The position numbers and the translations under genes are program-made. Shown here in pieces: positions 1 through 7,895 of a DNA stretch of 64,000 bases. The DNA lies in the NCBI RefSeq assembly GCF_041435055.1, contig NZ_CP108002.1:6572001-6636000 (forward strand). Reading direction: 5' to 3'. Below the pieces are notes generated by a model that saw only the letters and a program-made list of their open reading frames with translations, did not search any database and was not told the DNA's origin. This stretch comes from Streptomyces sp. NBC_00341. GTDB lineage: Bacteria; Actinomycetota; Actinomycetes; Streptomycetales; Streptomycetaceae. Numbering within the stretch: the stretch's first letter is position 1; every line of letters starts with the position of its first letter.

Positions 1-989
1 TTGGTCAGCGCCTCCTGCACGATGCGGAAGGCCGAAAACTCCCAGGAGGGTGGCAGCTCCGGCTGCTCACCGCTGATCCGCAGCTCGGCCATGCCCCCCA
101 CCGCCCGGTGCTGCTTCACCAGGTCGTCCAGCCCGGCCAGGGTCGGCTGCGGGGCCGTCGCCGTACCCGGCTCCCGGTCGGTGCGCAGCACACCGAGCAT
201 CCGCCGCAACTCGCTCATCGACGCACGCGCCGTCCCCGCGATCTGCTGGAAGGCGTCCCTGGCCTGCGGGGACAGCCCGGGGGTGGTGTAGGTCGCCCCC
301 TCCGCCTGCACGGCGATCATGGAAACGGAGTGGGCGATCATGTCGTGCAACTCCCTCGCGATGGCGGCTCGTTCCGCCTCCGCCGCCTGCCGCCGCTCCA
401 TCACCAGCAGTCTGGACTGGGCTGCCGCCCGTTCCTTGCGTGCCTCCTCCCGTGCGCGCACCGCGTCCCCCATGCTCACGGCCCCCAGGATCACCACCGT
501 CAGGGCCAGCGTCTCGGCGTAGAGTCCGAGGCTGAACCGGTCGGTGCCCTGGATCACGGGCAGCCCCGGTGATCCGGCGCGTGCCCAGCGGTCGATGTGC
601 ACGAGGTTGACCGTGAGCGAGGCCAGCGCACCGCCGAAGACGAGCAGGGCCGGATGCTGCACCCGATGGCGGCCCAGCGTGTAGCTGCCTATCAGGGTGC
701 CGGCCACGGTGGCGTAGGCCATGTTGCCGTCGGTCCCGAAGCTCAGCAGGGCCGCGCCGACGGTCAGGAAGCCGACGGCGGGCCGCGTGACCCGCCACAT
801 CAGGGAGGCCGTACAGACCAGCACCCCGAACGTGGTGATCACCGACCCCGGAACGGCGATCAGTTCCCCCGTCGCGAACAGCGTCAGCACGCCCCCGGTC
901 AGCCACGGGTAGGCGGGTGCCGCCGCCCACCGGCGCGCCCACAGGCGTAACCGCTGGACCCGGGCGCGGGGCGTGATCGTGCTGTTCAT
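1..989 (-). CDS. Two-component sensor histidine kinase (partial, C-terminus outside window)
   Basis: NarL-type sensor kinase: autophosphorylates on His and passes phosphate to a LuxR-type regulator. Read from an ATG at 989, the protein has an N-terminal block of several hydrophobic segments (about residues 15-145), then a coiled linker rich in E, R and A, then the HisKA_3 motif RELHDMIAHSVSM carrying the phospho-acceptor His. It continues into the start of the ATPase domain (VQEALTN, the N-box) where the window ends at residue 329. Its architecture matches the complete kinase at 16.9-18.1 kb. The partner regulator should lie beyond the window. It is divergent from the glycosyltransferase at 1132, with 142 bp between them. 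The input signal cannot be told from sequence. Confidence 0.85.
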   Translation of the reverse strand, partial: MNSTITPRARVQRLRLWARRWAAAPAYPWLTGGVLTLFATGELIAVPGSVITTFGVLVCTASLMWRVTRPAVGFLTVGAALLSFGTDGNMAYATVAGTLIGSYTLGRHRVQHPALLVFGGALASLTVNLVHIDRWARAGSPGLPVIQGTDRFSLGLYAETLALTVVILGAVSMGDAVRAREEARKERAAAQSRLLVMERRQAAEAERAAIARELHDMIAHSVSMIAVQAEGATYTTPGLSPQARDAFQQIAGTARASMSELRRMLGVLRTDREPGTATAPQPTLAGLDDLVKQHRAVGGMAELRISGEQPELPPSWEFSAFRIVQEALT

Positions 990-1119
990 ACCCAGGATTG
1001 TTCGGCACGGGGGCCTGCCGGCGCATCGGAGCAGGGGTGGAATTCCCCGTCGCGTCTCATGCCACGGGTTGAGAACGAACACCGGATTCCGGTGTGACGT
1101 GCCGTGGTTGCCGCGTTCC

Positions 1120-1125
1120 TAGCCT
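1120..1125 (+). promoter_or_regulatory. -10-like box placed for a leaderless transcript
   Basis: TAGCCT ends six bases before the ATG at 1132, and no Shine-Dalgarno sequence precedes that ATG. In Streptomyces this spacing fits transcription starting at the A of the start codon. No convincing -35 box is visible. The same arrangement recurs at 42749 and 48364. Confidence 0.4.
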
Positions 1126-1131
1126 CGGTTC

Positions 1132-2409
1132 ATGGACGTCACAGCAGGTCCCGCGGCGGCAGCGGAGACCGTATCCACCTCGCAACGCGGAGTCCGCGCG
1201 GCCCTGTTCGGCCCCGGCCCCGCTCCCGCCGCTGCCGGGTGGGCCGGCTGCGCTGCGGCGGCCCTGCTCCTCGCGCTGTGCTCCGGACTCGCCCCGCACC
1301 GGATCTGGGGTGCGTCGGCCGCCGTCGGATACGCGGGCGCGGTCTGGCCGGCCGCCCGCGGGCGGCACCGTACGGCGGCCGCGCTCGCGGCCATCGGTGC
1401 GGTGGGGCTGCCGCTGCTGGTCCTCGTGCTCATGCGTCGGGCCCAGCTGGAGGTGGAAGTCGTCGCGCACTCGGCACAGTCGCTGCTGACGACCGGTTCT
1501 CCGTACGCCCCCGACCCCGTGTCGGTGGCGGACTTCGATCCGTACCTCCCCGCGATGGCGGTCTTCGGGATTCCGCACGCCCTCTTCGGCGCGGGCCCGC
1601 TGACCGATCCCCGGCTGTGGACCGGAGCCGCGTTCCTCGGGGCACTCTCACTCTGCGCCAGGCGCCCCCCGCTGCTCGCGCTGGCCGCCTGCCCCCTCGT
1701 CGCCCTGCCGCTGGCGGTGGGCGGCGTCGATCTTCCGGTGACCGGGCTCATGTGCCTGGGCCTCTCACTGGCCGGACGGGACCGGCCGGTCGCCGCCGGA
1801 CTGGTGACGGGGCTGGCCGCGGCCCTCAAGTGGACGGCCTGGCCCGCGCTCCCGGTGGTCGTCGTGCTCCTGATGTCGATGCGCCGGAGCGGCACCGCCG
1901 GCCGCGGATCGCCGCTGCGCTGCGCACTCGTGGCGGTGCTTACCACCGCCGTACTCGTGCTCCCGGCAGCACTGCGTGATCCGGCGTCCTTCGGCACGCA
2001 TGTCGTCGGCTACCCGCTCGGCCTGACCGACGCCGTGTCACCGGCCGCCAGCCCCTTCCCCGGACACCTGCTCGCCGCCGGGCTGCCCGGAGGCCGGACC
2101 GCCGCCCTCGTGCTGCTCCTCTGCTGCGCCCTGGCGCTGGCCGGTTCGCTGGTCGTCCGGCCACCGGGAACGCCGCCCGCCGCCGCACTGCGGCTGGCTC
2201 TCGGGCTGGGCCTCGCCACCGCCCTCATGCCCGCCACGCGATTCGGCTACCTCGTATATCCGCTGGTCCTCGCTGTCTGGGCCGTGTCGCAGCACGGCAC
2301 AGCGGCCCGGCCCGAACCCGAAGGAACGCCCCGATGGCCCGCACTCTCGTCGTCACCAACGACTTCCCGCCCCGGCAGGGCGGCATCGAGACGTTCGTCC
2401 ATGCGATGA
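1132..2409 (+). CDS. Polytopic membrane protein, GT87/DUF2029-like glycosyltransferase
   Basis: A 425-residue membrane protein with about ten hydrophobic segments between residues 30 and 400. Such proteins use polyprenyl-phosphate-linked sugars to glycosylate lipids or polymers on the outer face of the membrane. The assignment rests on topology, on the acidic periplasmic loop between the second and third hydrophobic blocks (SPYAPDPVSVADFDPYLP), and on the neighbour: the next gene is a cytosolic GT4 glycosyltransferase that overlaps its 3' end by 76 bp. That overlap suggests translational coupling and one pathway, for example synthesis of a mannosylated lipid. There is no ribosome binding site before the ATG. 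The C-terminal 40 residues are basic and low in complexity and may not be structured. Family assignment is moderate; the acceptor is unknown. Confidence 0.6.
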   Translation: MDVTAGPAAAAETVSTSQRGVRAALFGPGPAPAAAGWAGCAAAALLLALCSGLAPHRIWGASAAVGYAGAVWPAARGRHRTAAALAAIGAVGLPLLVLVLMRRAQLEVEVVAHSAQSLLTTGSPYAPDPVSVADFDPYLPAMAVFGIPHALFGAGPLTDPRLWTGAAFLGALSLCARRPPLLALAACPLVALPLAVGGVDLPVTGLMCLGLSLAGRDRPVAAGLVTGLAAALKWTAWPALPVVVVLLMSMRRSGTAGRGSPLRCALVAVLTTAVLVLPAALRDPASFGTHVVGYPLGLTDAVSPAASPFPGHLLAAGLPGGRTAALVLLLCCALALAGSLVVRPPGTPPAAALRLALGLGLATALMPATRFGYLVYPLVLAVWAVSQHGTAARPEPEGTPRWPALSSSPTTSRPGRAASRRSSMR

Positions 2410-3494
2410 CCAGCCGCTTTCCCGCCGGTTCCGTGGTCGTCTACACCTCGTCCGAGCCCGGGGCCGCCGCGTACGACGCCGCGCTGCCGTACCCGGTGAT
2501 CCGGGACCGGGCCCGGATGCTGCTGCCCACGCCGCGCATCGCGGGCCGGGCGGCCGCTCTGGCCCGGCGGTACGGCTGCGACCGGGTCTGGTTCGGCGCG
2601 GCCGCGCCGCTGGCCCTGATGGCGGACCGGTTGCGCCGGGAAGCCGGGGTGCGGCGGATCGTGGCCACCACCCACGGCCACGAGGTGTGGTGGGCGCGCA
2701 CCCCGGGCGCCCGGTCGCTCCTGCGGCGGATCGGGGCGGTCACGGACACCGTCACCCATCTCGGGGAGGCGACCCGGCTGCCGATCGCCGCCGCCCTCGG
2801 ACCGGTGGCCGCGCGCCGGATGGTGCGCCTGGTGCCGGGGGTGGACGCCGACGCCTTCCGGGCCCGCCCGGGGGAGAGCGCGGTCCGGCGGCGGTACGGG
2901 CTGGACGGCCGGCCGGTGATCCTCTGCGCCGCGCGACTCGTTCCACGCAAGGGCCAGGACGTGCTGGTTCGCGCGCTGCCCGAGGTCAGGCGGGCGGTGC
3001 CGGGAACGACCCTGCTGCTGGTCGGCGACGGTCCCGGCGCGCGCTCGCTGCGCAGGGCGGCGGCCGCGGCCGGGCTCGCCGGCGCGGTCGTCCTGGCAGG
3101 CGGGCATCCGCATGCGGCGATGCCGGAGTTCTTCGCGGCGGCCGATGTCTTCGCGATGCCGTGCCGCACCCGGCGCCGGGGCCTGGAGGTGGAGGGCCTC
3201 GGCATCGTGTTCCTGGAGGCCGCCGCGGCGGGACTGCCGGTGCTGGCCGGAGACTCGGGCGGTGCGGCCGACACGGTGTGCGACGGGGTGACCGGCCATC
3301 TGGTCGACGGGCGGGACGTGCCGGCCGTCGCAGCCCGGCTCATCGGCCTCCTCCAGGACCGTGACACCGCAGCCGCGATGGGCGCGAAGGGGCGCGAGCG
3401 GGTACGGGCGGAGTGGGGCTGGGAAGGGACGTACGAGCGGCTGGCGGGGCTGCTGGCCGATGGCGCGCGACGGCCCGACGGCGATGCGCGGTGA
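2334..3494 (+). CDS. GT4 family glycosyltransferase, PimB-like
   Basis: A 386-residue GT-B fold glycosyltransferase, likely transferring mannose or a similar sugar from a nucleotide donor to a lipid acceptor at the inner membrane face. The N-terminus VTNDFPPRQGGIET is the Gly-rich acceptor-domain loop typical of PimB-type enzymes. The C-terminal Rossmann half begins around residue 200 (ILCAARLVPRKGQDVLVRALP) and contains the donor-site motif GLEVEGLGIVFLEAAAAGLPVLAG, in which the second E of the GT4 EX7E motif is present. A GAAGGAA ribosome binding site lies about six bases before the ATG. It starts inside the end of the preceding membrane GT gene. The exact acceptor cannot be read from sequence. 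Confidence 0.8.
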   Translation: MARTLVVTNDFPPRQGGIETFVHAMTSRFPAGSVVVYTSSEPGAAAYDAALPYPVIRDRARMLLPTPRIAGRAAALARRYGCDRVWFGAAAPLALMADRLRREAGVRRIVATTHGHEVWWARTPGARSLLRRIGAVTDTVTHLGEATRLPIAAALGPVAARRMVRLVPGVDADAFRARPGESAVRRRYGLDGRPVILCAARLVPRKGQDVLVRALPEVRRAVPGTTLLLVGDGPGARSLRRAAAAAGLAGAVVLAGGHPHAAMPEFFAAADVFAMPCRTRRRGLEVEGLGIVFLEAAAAGLPVLAGDSGGAADTVCDGVTGHLVDGRDVPAVAARLIGLLQDRDTAAAMGAKGRERVRAEWGWEGTYERLAGLLADGARRPDGDAR

Positions 3495-3518
3495 ACGGTG
3501 TCCGCAGAGCGCGCCCGG

Positions 3519-3647
3519 CTACGTCACCGACAGCCGGGCGAGCTCCCCGGGTGCCTTCTCCACCGTGTCGTCGACCACCTCGTCGAATTCGGCGAGCGAT
3601 TCGATCTCGCCGCCGGGTGCGGGAATGCTCTCGTCCGGGTGCTCCAC
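3519..3647 (-). CDS. Possible 42-residue acidic peptide downstream of ABC permease
   Basis: From a GTG at 3647 the frame reads a short acidic peptide (MEHPDESIPAPGGEIESL, then an acidic helix-like tail ending in ARLSVT). It lies 55 bp after the permease stop, in the same direction. Codon choice is G/C-ending and the composition is protein-like, with many Asp and Glu and few Arg, unlike typical antisense frames here. Against it: GAGG sits only two bases before the GTG, which is too close for a normal ribosome binding site, and no family is recognised. It could be a small regulatory or exported peptide of the ABC system, or a chance frame. Confidence 0.35.
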   Translation of the reverse strand: MEHPDESIPAPGGEIESLAEFDEVVDDTVEKAPGELARLSVT

Positions 3648-3702
3648 GGCCTCATGCTGCGGACGGGCGGGGCGGGCGCCTCGATGTCGTCCCGCCGGCC
3701 GC

Positions 3703-4887
3703 TCAGCCGGTCAGCGGCAGCGCGGCCAGCTCCGCGATCGCCCAGGTCAGCGGGGCGAAGACCAGGAGCAGCGCGGCCGCACGCAGTGCTGTCGCGGCCC
3801 GCAGCGCCGAGGGCGGGGCGCCGAGCCGCAGCAGGGCGCGGGCGGTTTCCGCGCGGGCCTGCTTCGCCTCCAGCGCGGAGGTCAGCAGCGTCGCCGTCGT
3901 GCAGCCGATGACGAGTACGGCGCCGAGCGCGGTGAGCGGCCCGAAGGGGCGGGGGCCGGTCCCGTAAAGGGCGAAGGCCGCGATGACCGCCGAGAGCACC
4001 GCGCAGACGACGCCCAGCGGGCGGCCGATCCGGCGCGCCTCGTCCATCAGTACCCGGCCCGCCAGCAGCCGTACGGCTCCCGGGCGCACCGTCTGGAGCA
4101 GCCGTCCGGCGAGATGGGTCAGCCCGGGGCCCGCCGTGGCCAGGCCGATCGCCGTCAGCGTCCAGCCCACCAGGACCCAGGCCGGGGTGGAGTCCAGCTT
4201 TCCGGGGAGCGGGAACGGGCTGCCCGACGAACCCCGGCTCGCGTACGCCTCGACCGCGAGGCCGGCTGCCGTCAGGGCGACGCCCCACGGCAGCCCGGCA
4301 GGCGGCGCGGCCGGGGCCGGCACCTGCTCCTCGGGCAGCAGGTCCCGCGCACCGTCCTGCACGCCCGCCGCCCGCACCGGACTGGTGCGCAGCGCCAGCG
4401 CGCTCGCGGTCGCCGCCGCGGCCGGAACCAGGGTCAGCAGGACCACGACGGCGGCCAGCGGCAGCGACGCGTCCGCGCCCAGCAGCCCGGCCGCCGCGCC
4501 GTCGAACGGCAGCCCGGAGATGTCGCCGCGCAGGTGGAGGAAGAAGAGCAGCGCCACCATGGAGCCGAGGGTGCACGAGACGGCGGTGGAGACCGCGGCG
4601 AGCACACTGAGCCGGATTGGGCCGAGGCCCACGGCGGACAGTCCGGGGCGCGGGCGGGTGCTCGGGTCGGTCCGGGCCACCGCGACCGCGAACTGCACGG
4701 TGGCGGCCAGCGGCACGAAGCACCACAGCAGCCGCAGCACCGAACCGGTGGAGTGCGCCGGGTGGCCGGAGGCGTAGCCCAGGGTGCACAGCAGGAGGAA
4801 GCCGACCCCGGCGGAGGCGGCCGCGACCAGCAGCCGCCGCACCAGGACCAGGGGATGGGAGCCGCGGGCTAGACGGAGAGCGAGCAC
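3703..4887 (-). CDS. FtsX/MacB-type ABC transporter permease
   Basis: A 394-residue integral membrane protein that pairs with the ATPase encoded just upstream. It starts at a GTG (VLALRLARGSHPLVLVRRLL) lying 16 bp inside the end of the ATPase gene, so the two are translationally coupled. Hydrophobic segments occur near residues 15-35, 45-65, 85-110, 125-150, 205-225, 245-260, 285-305, 315-335 and 365-390. The second half carries AKQARAETARALLRLGAPPSALRAATALRAA, the amphipathic cytosolic helix plus coupling loop seen in FtsX-like permeases. Such pairs usually export lipids or peptides or respond to cell-wall antibiotics rather than import nutrients. Substrate unknown. Confidence 0.75.
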   Translation of the reverse strand: MLALRLARGSHPLVLVRRLLVAAASAGVGFLLLCTLGYASGHPAHSTGSVLRLLWCFVPLAATVQFAVAVARTDPSTRPRPGLSAVGLGPIRLSVLAAVSTAVSCTLGSMVALLFFLHLRGDISGLPFDGAAAGLLGADASLPLAAVVVLLTLVPAAAATASALALRTSPVRAAGVQDGARDLLPEEQVPAPAAPPAGLPWGVALTAAGLAVEAYASRGSSGSPFPLPGKLDSTPAWVLVGWTLTAIGLATAGPGLTHLAGRLLQTVRPGAVRLLAGRVLMDEARRIGRPLGVVCAVLSAVIAAFALYGTGPRPFGPLTALGAVLVIGCTTATLLTSALEAKQARAETARALLRLGAPPSALRAATALRAAALLLVFAPLTWAIAELAALPLTG

Positions 4888-5606
4888 GCCGCGCGGCCCT
4901 CCGTGTCGGTCCCGGCGACCGGCTTGACCGTGGCGACCCGGCGCCCGTCCAGCAGCGGCACCGCGCGGTCCGCGAGGGCGGCGATCTCCGCGTCGTGCGT
5001 GGCGAGGACCACCGTGATGCCGTGCGAGCGGGCCGCGCTGGTCAGGGTGCGCAGGACATGGGTGCGGTCGGTGCGGTGCAGGGTCGCGGTGGGCTCGTCG
5101 GCGAAGATCACCGCGGGGGCGGCGGCCAGCGCGCGGGCCACCGAGATCCGCTGCCGCTGGCTCTGCTGGAGGGTGTGCGGCCGTTTCCTGGCGCACATGC
5201 CGATGTCGAGGCGCTCCAGCCACTCCATGGCGGCCTTCTTGGCCTCCCGGTGCGAGGCGCCGCGCAGCAGCAGCGGAAGGGCGGTGTTCTCCCAGGTGGT
5301 CAGCTCCGGGACGAGTTGCGGCTCGGGGGCGATCCAGCCGAACTTGTCGCGGCGCAGCCGTTCGCGCAGCCGGGGTCCCATGGTGTGGACGGGGACGCTG
5401 TTGAACCACACCTCCCCCTCGGTGGGCACCAGTTGACCGGACAGGCAGTGCAGCAGGGTCGTCTTGCCGCTGCCGCGCGGGCCGGTCACGGCGAGGATCT
5501 CGCCGTCGCGGATCCCCAGGGACACCCCGCCGAGCGCGGGTGAGCCGTTGTGGGAGTGGTGCAGGGAGCGCGCCCAGATCACGTCGTTGTCCGGCGGGGC
5601 CACCAT
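4869..5606 (-). CDS. ABC transporter ATPase with degenerate signature motif
   Basis: A 245-residue LolD/MacB-type ATPase that should drive the neighbouring permease. The Walker A is GPRGSGKTT, the Walker B is VIFADEPT and the switch His is in VLATHDAEI. The signature loop, however, reads LQQSQRQRIS where LSGGQ is expected, and the Q-loop region reads GWIAPEPQ. ATP binding therefore looks intact, while dimer-dependent hydrolysis may be altered or rely on composite sites. I chose the ATG at 5606 because GAGG lies eight bases upstream; a GTG at 5615 in the same frame would add three residues. A perfect 22-bp palindrome lies 31 bp upstream of this start. Confidence 0.8.
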   Translation of the reverse strand: MVAPPDNDVIWARSLHHSHNGSPALGGVSLGIRDGEILAVTGPRGSGKTTLLHCLSGQLVPTEGEVWFNSVPVHTMGPRLRERLRRDKFGWIAPEPQLVPELTTWENTALPLLLRGASHREAKKAAMEWLERLDIGMCARKRPHTLQQSQRQRISVARALAAAPAVIFADEPTATLHRTDRTHVLRTLTSAARSHGITVVLATHDAEIAALADRAVPLLDGRRVATVKPVAGTDTEGRAACSLSV

Positions 5607-5636
5607 GGCGTACACCTCGGTTCAGATCAGATATCC

Positions 5637-5658
5637 CGTTCCCCCGTACGGGGGAACG
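5637..5658. promoter_or_regulatory. Perfect 22-bp palindrome, probable operator of the ABC exporter
   Basis: The half-site CGTTCCCCCGT is followed directly by its exact reverse complement ACGGGGGAACG. It lies 31 bp before the ABC ATPase start, with AT-richer sequence (GATATCTGATC) between. Perfect symmetry and position suggest a repressor site for a dimeric regulator. No TetR- or MarR-type regulator gene is adjacent, so the protein that binds is unknown. Confidence 0.6.
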
Positions 5659-5717
5659 AAGAGAGGGCCGATCGGTCACTCGGCACCGTAAGGATTCCGA
5701 CCGCGGTGTGCGCACAG

Positions 5718-5771
5718 CACGCGGCCCGGGTGCGCTTCTTCCCACTCGATTGGGCGCATCCGGGCCGCGTG
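5718..5771 (-). terminator. Terminator hairpin after the aminotransferase
   Basis: Arms of 18 bases (5718-5735 and 5754-5771, one G-T mismatch, 18-base loop) form a stable stem. It lies 91 bp past the aminotransferase stop and before the ABC operon. No T-tract follows, as is common for Streptomyces terminators. Confidence 0.55.
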
Positions 5772-5861
5772 GACCGTATGAAATGACCGCTGAGGGACCG
5801 TCCGTGGAGGGTCAAGCGGTGGTCAAGCCGGGCTCGCTCGATCAGCCGGTCGAGCGATCGG

Positions 5862-7223
5862 TCAGAGCTTCGTCCAGGCCTCCGTCAGGACGGACCGCAG
5901 GATGGACTCGATCTCGTCGAACGTGGACTGGTCGGAGATCAGCGGCGGCGCGAGCTGGACGACCGGGTCGCCCCGGTCGTCGGCCCGGCAGTACAGGCCG
6001 CTCTCGTACAGCGCCTTGGAGAGGAAGCCGTACAGGACGCGCTCGGTCTCCTCGTCGGTGAACGTCTCCTTGGTGGCCTTGTCCTTGACCAGTTCGATGC
6101 CGTAGAAGAAGCCGTTGCCCCGGACGTCGCCGACGATCGGCAGGTCGTGCAGCTTCTGCAGCGTGGTGAAGAAGGCGTTCTCGTTGTCGAGGACGTGCTG
6201 GTTGAGGCCTTCCCGCTCGAAGATGTCGAGGTTGGCGAGGCCGACCGCCGCGGAGACCGGGTGGCCGCCGAAGGTGTAGCCGTGCAGGAAGGTGTTGTCG
6301 CCCTCGTAGAACGGCTCGGCGAGCTTGTCCGAGATGATGCAGGCGCCTATCGGGGAGTAGCCCGAGGTCATGCCCTTGGCGCAGGTGATCATGTCCGGCA
6401 CGTAGCCGAACTTGTCGCAGGCGAACATCGTGCCGAGCCGGCCGAAGGCGCAGATGACCTCGTCGGAGACGAGCAGCACGTCGTACTTGTCGCAGATCTC
6501 GCGCACGCGCTGGAAGTAGCCGGGCGGGGGCGGGAAGCAGCCGCCCGCGTTCTGCACGGGCTCCAGGAAGACGGCGGCGACAGTGTCCTCGCCCTCGAAG
6601 AGGATCTCCTGCTCGATCTGGTCCGCGGCCCAGCGGCCGAAGGCCTCCGGGTCGTCGCCGAAGAGCGGGGCGCGGTAGATGTTGGTGTTCGGCACCTTGT
6701 GCGCTCCGGGCACCAGCGGCTCGAAGGGGGCCTTGAGCGCCGGCAGGCCGGTGATGGACAGGGCGCCCTGCGGGGTGCCGTGGTAGGCGACCGCGCGCGA
6801 GATGACCTTGTACTTGGTCGGCTTGCCCTTGAGCTTGAAGTACTGCTTCGCCAGCTTCCACGCGGTCTCGACGGCCTCGCCGCCGCCGGTGGTGAAGAAG
6901 ACCTTGTTGAGGTCGCCCGGGGCGTAGTCCGCGAGGCGCTCGGCCAGTTCGACGGCCTTCGGGTGGGCGTAGGACCACACCGGGAAGAAGGCCAGCTCCT
7001 GCGCCTGCTTGTAGGCGGCCTCCGCGAGCTCGTGACGTCCGTGGCCGGCGTTCACCACGAACAGGCCGGACAGCCCGTCGAGGTAGCGCTTGCCCTGGTC
7101 GTCGAAGATGTAGGTGCCCTCGCCACGCACGATGGTGGGAACGGGCGCGTTCTCGTAGTCCGACATGCGGGTGAAGTGCATCCACAGGTGGTCGTACGCG
7201 GTCCGGCTGAGGTCCTTGCTCAC
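5862..7223 (-). CDS. Class III aminotransferase, probable polyamine (putrescine/cadaverine)-pyruvate aminotransferase
   Basis: A 453-residue PLP enzyme that likely removes the terminal amino group of putrescine or a related diamine, giving an aminoaldehyde for the dehydrogenase encoded divergently at 7896. The PLP lysine is K283 in CAKGMTSGYSPIG, the cofactor-ring Asp is D254 in LLVSDEVICAFGR, and the phosphate-binding region TTGGGEAVETAWKLA lies near residue 111. The long C-terminal reading (FFYGIELVKDKATKETF) matches omega-amine:pyruvate enzymes such as SpuC and YgjG relatives. The GTG start at 7223 comes two bases after the stop of the upstream Lrp gene, so the pair is almost certainly cotranscribed. 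A role in polyamine use is inferred from context; GABA or beta-alanine are possible substrates. Confidence 0.82.
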   Translation of the reverse strand: MSKDLSRTAYDHLWMHFTRMSDYENAPVPTIVRGEGTYIFDDQGKRYLDGLSGLFVVNAGHGRHELAEAAYKQAQELAFFPVWSYAHPKAVELAERLADYAPGDLNKVFFTTGGGEAVETAWKLAKQYFKLKGKPTKYKVISRAVAYHGTPQGALSITGLPALKAPFEPLVPGAHKVPNTNIYRAPLFGDDPEAFGRWAADQIEQEILFEGEDTVAAVFLEPVQNAGGCFPPPPGYFQRVREICDKYDVLLVSDEVICAFGRLGTMFACDKFGYVPDMITCAKGMTSGYSPIGACIISDKLAEPFYEGDNTFLHGYTFGGHPVSAAVGLANLDIFEREGLNQHVLDNENAFFTTLQKLHDLPIVGDVRGNGFFYGIELVKDKATKETFTDEETERVLYGFLSKALYESGLYCRADDRGDPVVQLAPPLISDQSTFDEIESILRSVLTEAWTKL

Positions 7224-7225
7224 GG

Positions 7226-7732
7226 CTATCGGGTTCCCCACATATAGGTCTGCTTCTTGAGCTTGAGGTAGACGAAGCTCTCGGTGGAGCGCACTCCGGG
7301 AATGGCCCGGATGCGTTTGCTGATCGTCTCCAGCAGGTGGTCGTCGTCCTCGCAGACGATCTCCACCATCAGGTCGAAGGAGCCCGCGGTCATCACCACG
7401 TACTCGCACTCGGCCATGGCCGACAGGGCCTCCGCGACGGGATCGAGGTCGCCCTCGACGTTGATCCCGACCATCGCCTGCCGTCTGAATCCCACAGTGA
7501 GCGGATCGGTGACGGCGACGATCTGCATCACGCCCTGGTCGAGCAGCTTCTGGACGCGCTGACGCACGGCCGCCTCGGAGAGGCCGACGGCCTTGCCGAT
7601 CGCGGCGTACGGACGACGCCCGTCCTCCTGGAGCTGTTCGATGATTGCGAGGGACACGGCATCGACCGTTGAGGACGACCCGTTCCCGGTCCTGGAGTCT
7701 GCGCTGCGGCTGGCCACGGAGCCACTGTGCAC
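7226..7732 (-). CDS. Lrp/AsnC family transcriptional regulator
   Basis: A roughly 168-residue feast/famine regulator. After a short Ser-rich leader comes the winged helix-turn-helix (DAVSLAIIEQLQEDGRRPYAAIGKAVGLSEAAVRQRVQKLL), a linker strand (QIVAVTDPLTVGF) and the RAM ligand-binding domain (EYVVMTAGSFDLMVEIVCEDDDHLLETI). Such proteins bind small molecules, often amino acids, and control adjacent divergent genes. Here it sits between the aminotransferase it is coupled to and the divergent aldehyde dehydrogenase, so it probably controls both. The start is uncertain: GTG at 7732 is used, GTG at 7717 is equally possible and a TTG at 7753 less so; none has a good ribosome binding site. Confidence 0.85.
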   Translation of the reverse strand: MHSGSVASRSADSRTGNGSSSTVDAVSLAIIEQLQEDGRRPYAAIGKAVGLSEAAVRQRVQKLLDQGVMQIVAVTDPLTVGFRRQAMVGINVEGDLDPVAEALSAMAECEYVVMTAGSFDLMVEIVCEDDDHLLETISKRIRAIPGVRSTESFVYLKLKKQTYMWGTR

Positions 7733-7895
7733 CGGGACTCGTCTGTCTCGCAACCCTCAATCGATGAAATTCGTTGTCGAGAGACCCGAATCTCACTGAA
7801 TCCGAAGTTCACGGCGGTTGGGTATGTCGAAAGCGTTACCCGTGCGACTACGCTGGGCGTCTCACCCATTGGACTTCAGAGCAGGAGGGCCGGCT
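7733..7895. promoter_or_regulatory. Divergent promoter region lrp / aldehyde dehydrogenase
   Basis: This gap is locally AT-rich around 7750-7815 (ATCGATGAAATTCGTTG, AATCTCACTGAATCCGAAGTTC), which suits Lrp-type binding. On the plus strand TACGCT near 7851 could be the -10 box for the dehydrogenase, and AGGAGGG at 7883 is its ribosome binding site. No perfect palindrome is visible. The ATTCGTTG segment resembles the ATTCCGTTG half-site at 22352, which may be coincidence. Confidence 0.4.

Noticed and set aside
3703..5745. A single 680-residue frame spanning both ABC genes on the minus strand
   Set aside because: Its first 280 residues are an out-of-frame reading of the ATPase gene. Only the part from the GTG at 4887 has membrane-protein character.
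5862..7796. A 644-residue frame extending the aminotransferase through the Lrp gene
   Set aside because: The upstream part is Arg/Gly-rich noise in a different frame from Lrp. The family start matches the GTG at 7223.
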